A DNA stretch of 6,365 bases from NCBI GenBank assembly GCA_025463615.1, contig JAODAU010000260.1, positions 1 through 6,365 of the forward strand, in the 5' to 3' direction. Of this stretch, positions 5,893 to 6,365 are shown piece after piece (the first letter of the stretch is position 1; each line of letters opens with the position of its first letter). A program made the position numbers and the translations under genes. A model generated the notes under the pieces. That model ran no database searches and had not been told where the DNA came from. It saw only the letters and a program-made list of their open reading frames with translations. Source of the stretch: Microbacteriaceae bacterium (GTDB lineage Bacteria > Actinomycetota > Actinomycetes > Actinomycetales > Microbacteriaceae).

Positions 5893-6365
5893 CTCGGGCG
5901 GCGGGCCTCCACCAGCGCGTGGCGGCTGTGCGAGACGAAGGCGCCGTGCTCCTCGATCTCGGCATGCAGCTCGATCAGCTTGTCGCGGTAGCGCTCGACG
6001 CTGAAGTCGGGCACGGTCCAGAGCACCTTGCGCAGGAAGTAGACCACGGCGCCGACGTCGAAGAACTCGACCCGCGACTCCTCGTAGCGCAGGTCGAGCA
6101 GCTCGAGCCCGGCATCCGCCACGGCGGTGCGCAGGTACTCGATGCCGTCCTCCGGCTCGATCTGCTGCGGGCCGAGGAAGAACTCGTAGAGCTCACGGTT
6201 CGTGGCGAGCGGGGTGACCTGCTGCGTGATCAGGCGGCCGCCGGGACGCAGCACCCGCGCGATCTCGTCGAACCGGGTGAAGGTGGGATGCCGGCTCGAG
6301 ACGACATCGAAGGTCGCGTCGGGGAAGGGGAGGTCCGCGGCATCCGCGATGTTGTGCACGTCGGC
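5889..6365 (-). CDS. Class I SAM-dependent methyltransferase, C-terminal 158 residues (start beyond the window)
   Basis: The frame is open through the right edge, so the N-terminus, including the SAM-binding GxGxG motif, is not visible. The fragment contains ADAADLPFPDATFDVVSSRHP (8-27 and on), the post-I/motif II region with the acidic-loop LPFPDxxFD hallmark of Methyltransf_11/UbiE-like enzymes. DEIARVLRPGGRLITQQV (33-50) is motif III. A distinct C-terminal part follows (REL YEFF to YRDKLIEL), and the end HALVEARRP forms the final strand of the Rossmann-like fold. The substrate is unknown; small-molecule methylation is usual for this group. A GTG at 6359 is not a real start because homologous sequence continues to the edge. 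Its TAG stop shares CTAG with the GNAT gene. Confidence 0.88.
   Translation of the reverse strand, partial: ADVHNIADAADLPFPDATFDVVSSRHPTFTRFDEIARVLRPGGRLITQQVTPLATNRELYEFFLGPQQIEPEDGIEYLRTAVADAGLELLDLRYEESRVEFFDVGAVVYFLRKVLWTVPDFSVERYRDKLIELHAEIEEHGAFVSHSRHALVEARRPS

Overview
The window looks like chromosomal DNA from a high-GC actinobacterium, most likely a member of the Microbacteriaceae (Microbacterium, Leifsonia or Agromyces type). The reasons are very strong G/C in third codon positions, GTG starts with little or no Shine-Dalgarno sequence, TAGAGT/TAGAAT -10 boxes, a probable mycothiol-dependent enzyme family, and many GGATGCC words. The genus-level guess is inference. Seven protein genes fill almost all of the sequence, and two of them are cut by the window edges. 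I see no rRNA, tRNA, CRISPR array, insertion sequence or phage gene.

Left block, minus strand (1-2315): a compact three-gene operon reading leftward. It encodes a TetR-family repressor, a protein shaped like an ABC-transporter ATPase that lacks every catalytic motif, and a YhgE/Pip-type membrane protein that runs off the left edge. The first two genes overlap by ATGA and the last two are 5 nt apart. A 13-bp-arm perfect inverted repeat (2328-2357) sits on the operon promoter. It is the obvious TetR operator and suggests that the repressor controls itself and the two membrane-system genes.

Centre, plus strand (2356-3776): purA (adenylosuccinate synthetase), full length with intact catalytic residues, is divergent from the tetR operon. 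Its likely promoter touches the operator. It is followed by a 60-bp element forming a 20-bp perfect hairpin, which resembles a dispersed palindromic repeat and may also act as a terminator.

Right block (3777-6365): two convergent gene pairs. A leaderless SGNH/GDSL-like protein with its catalytic signature residues replaced (plus strand) meets a DinB/maleylpyruvate-isomerase-type protein (minus strand). A GNAT acetyltransferase (plus strand) meets a class I SAM-dependent methyltransferase (minus strand, cut at the right edge). Both pairs end in a shared CTAG that supplies both TAG stop codons. The DinB-like and GNAT genes start back to back only 29 nt apart.

The best candidate for an under-described system is the TetR, pseudo-ABC-ATPase and YhgE/Pip operon. 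It couples a membrane protein of the ABC-2/Pip class to an ATPase-shaped partner that should not bind or hydrolyse ATP in the usual way.
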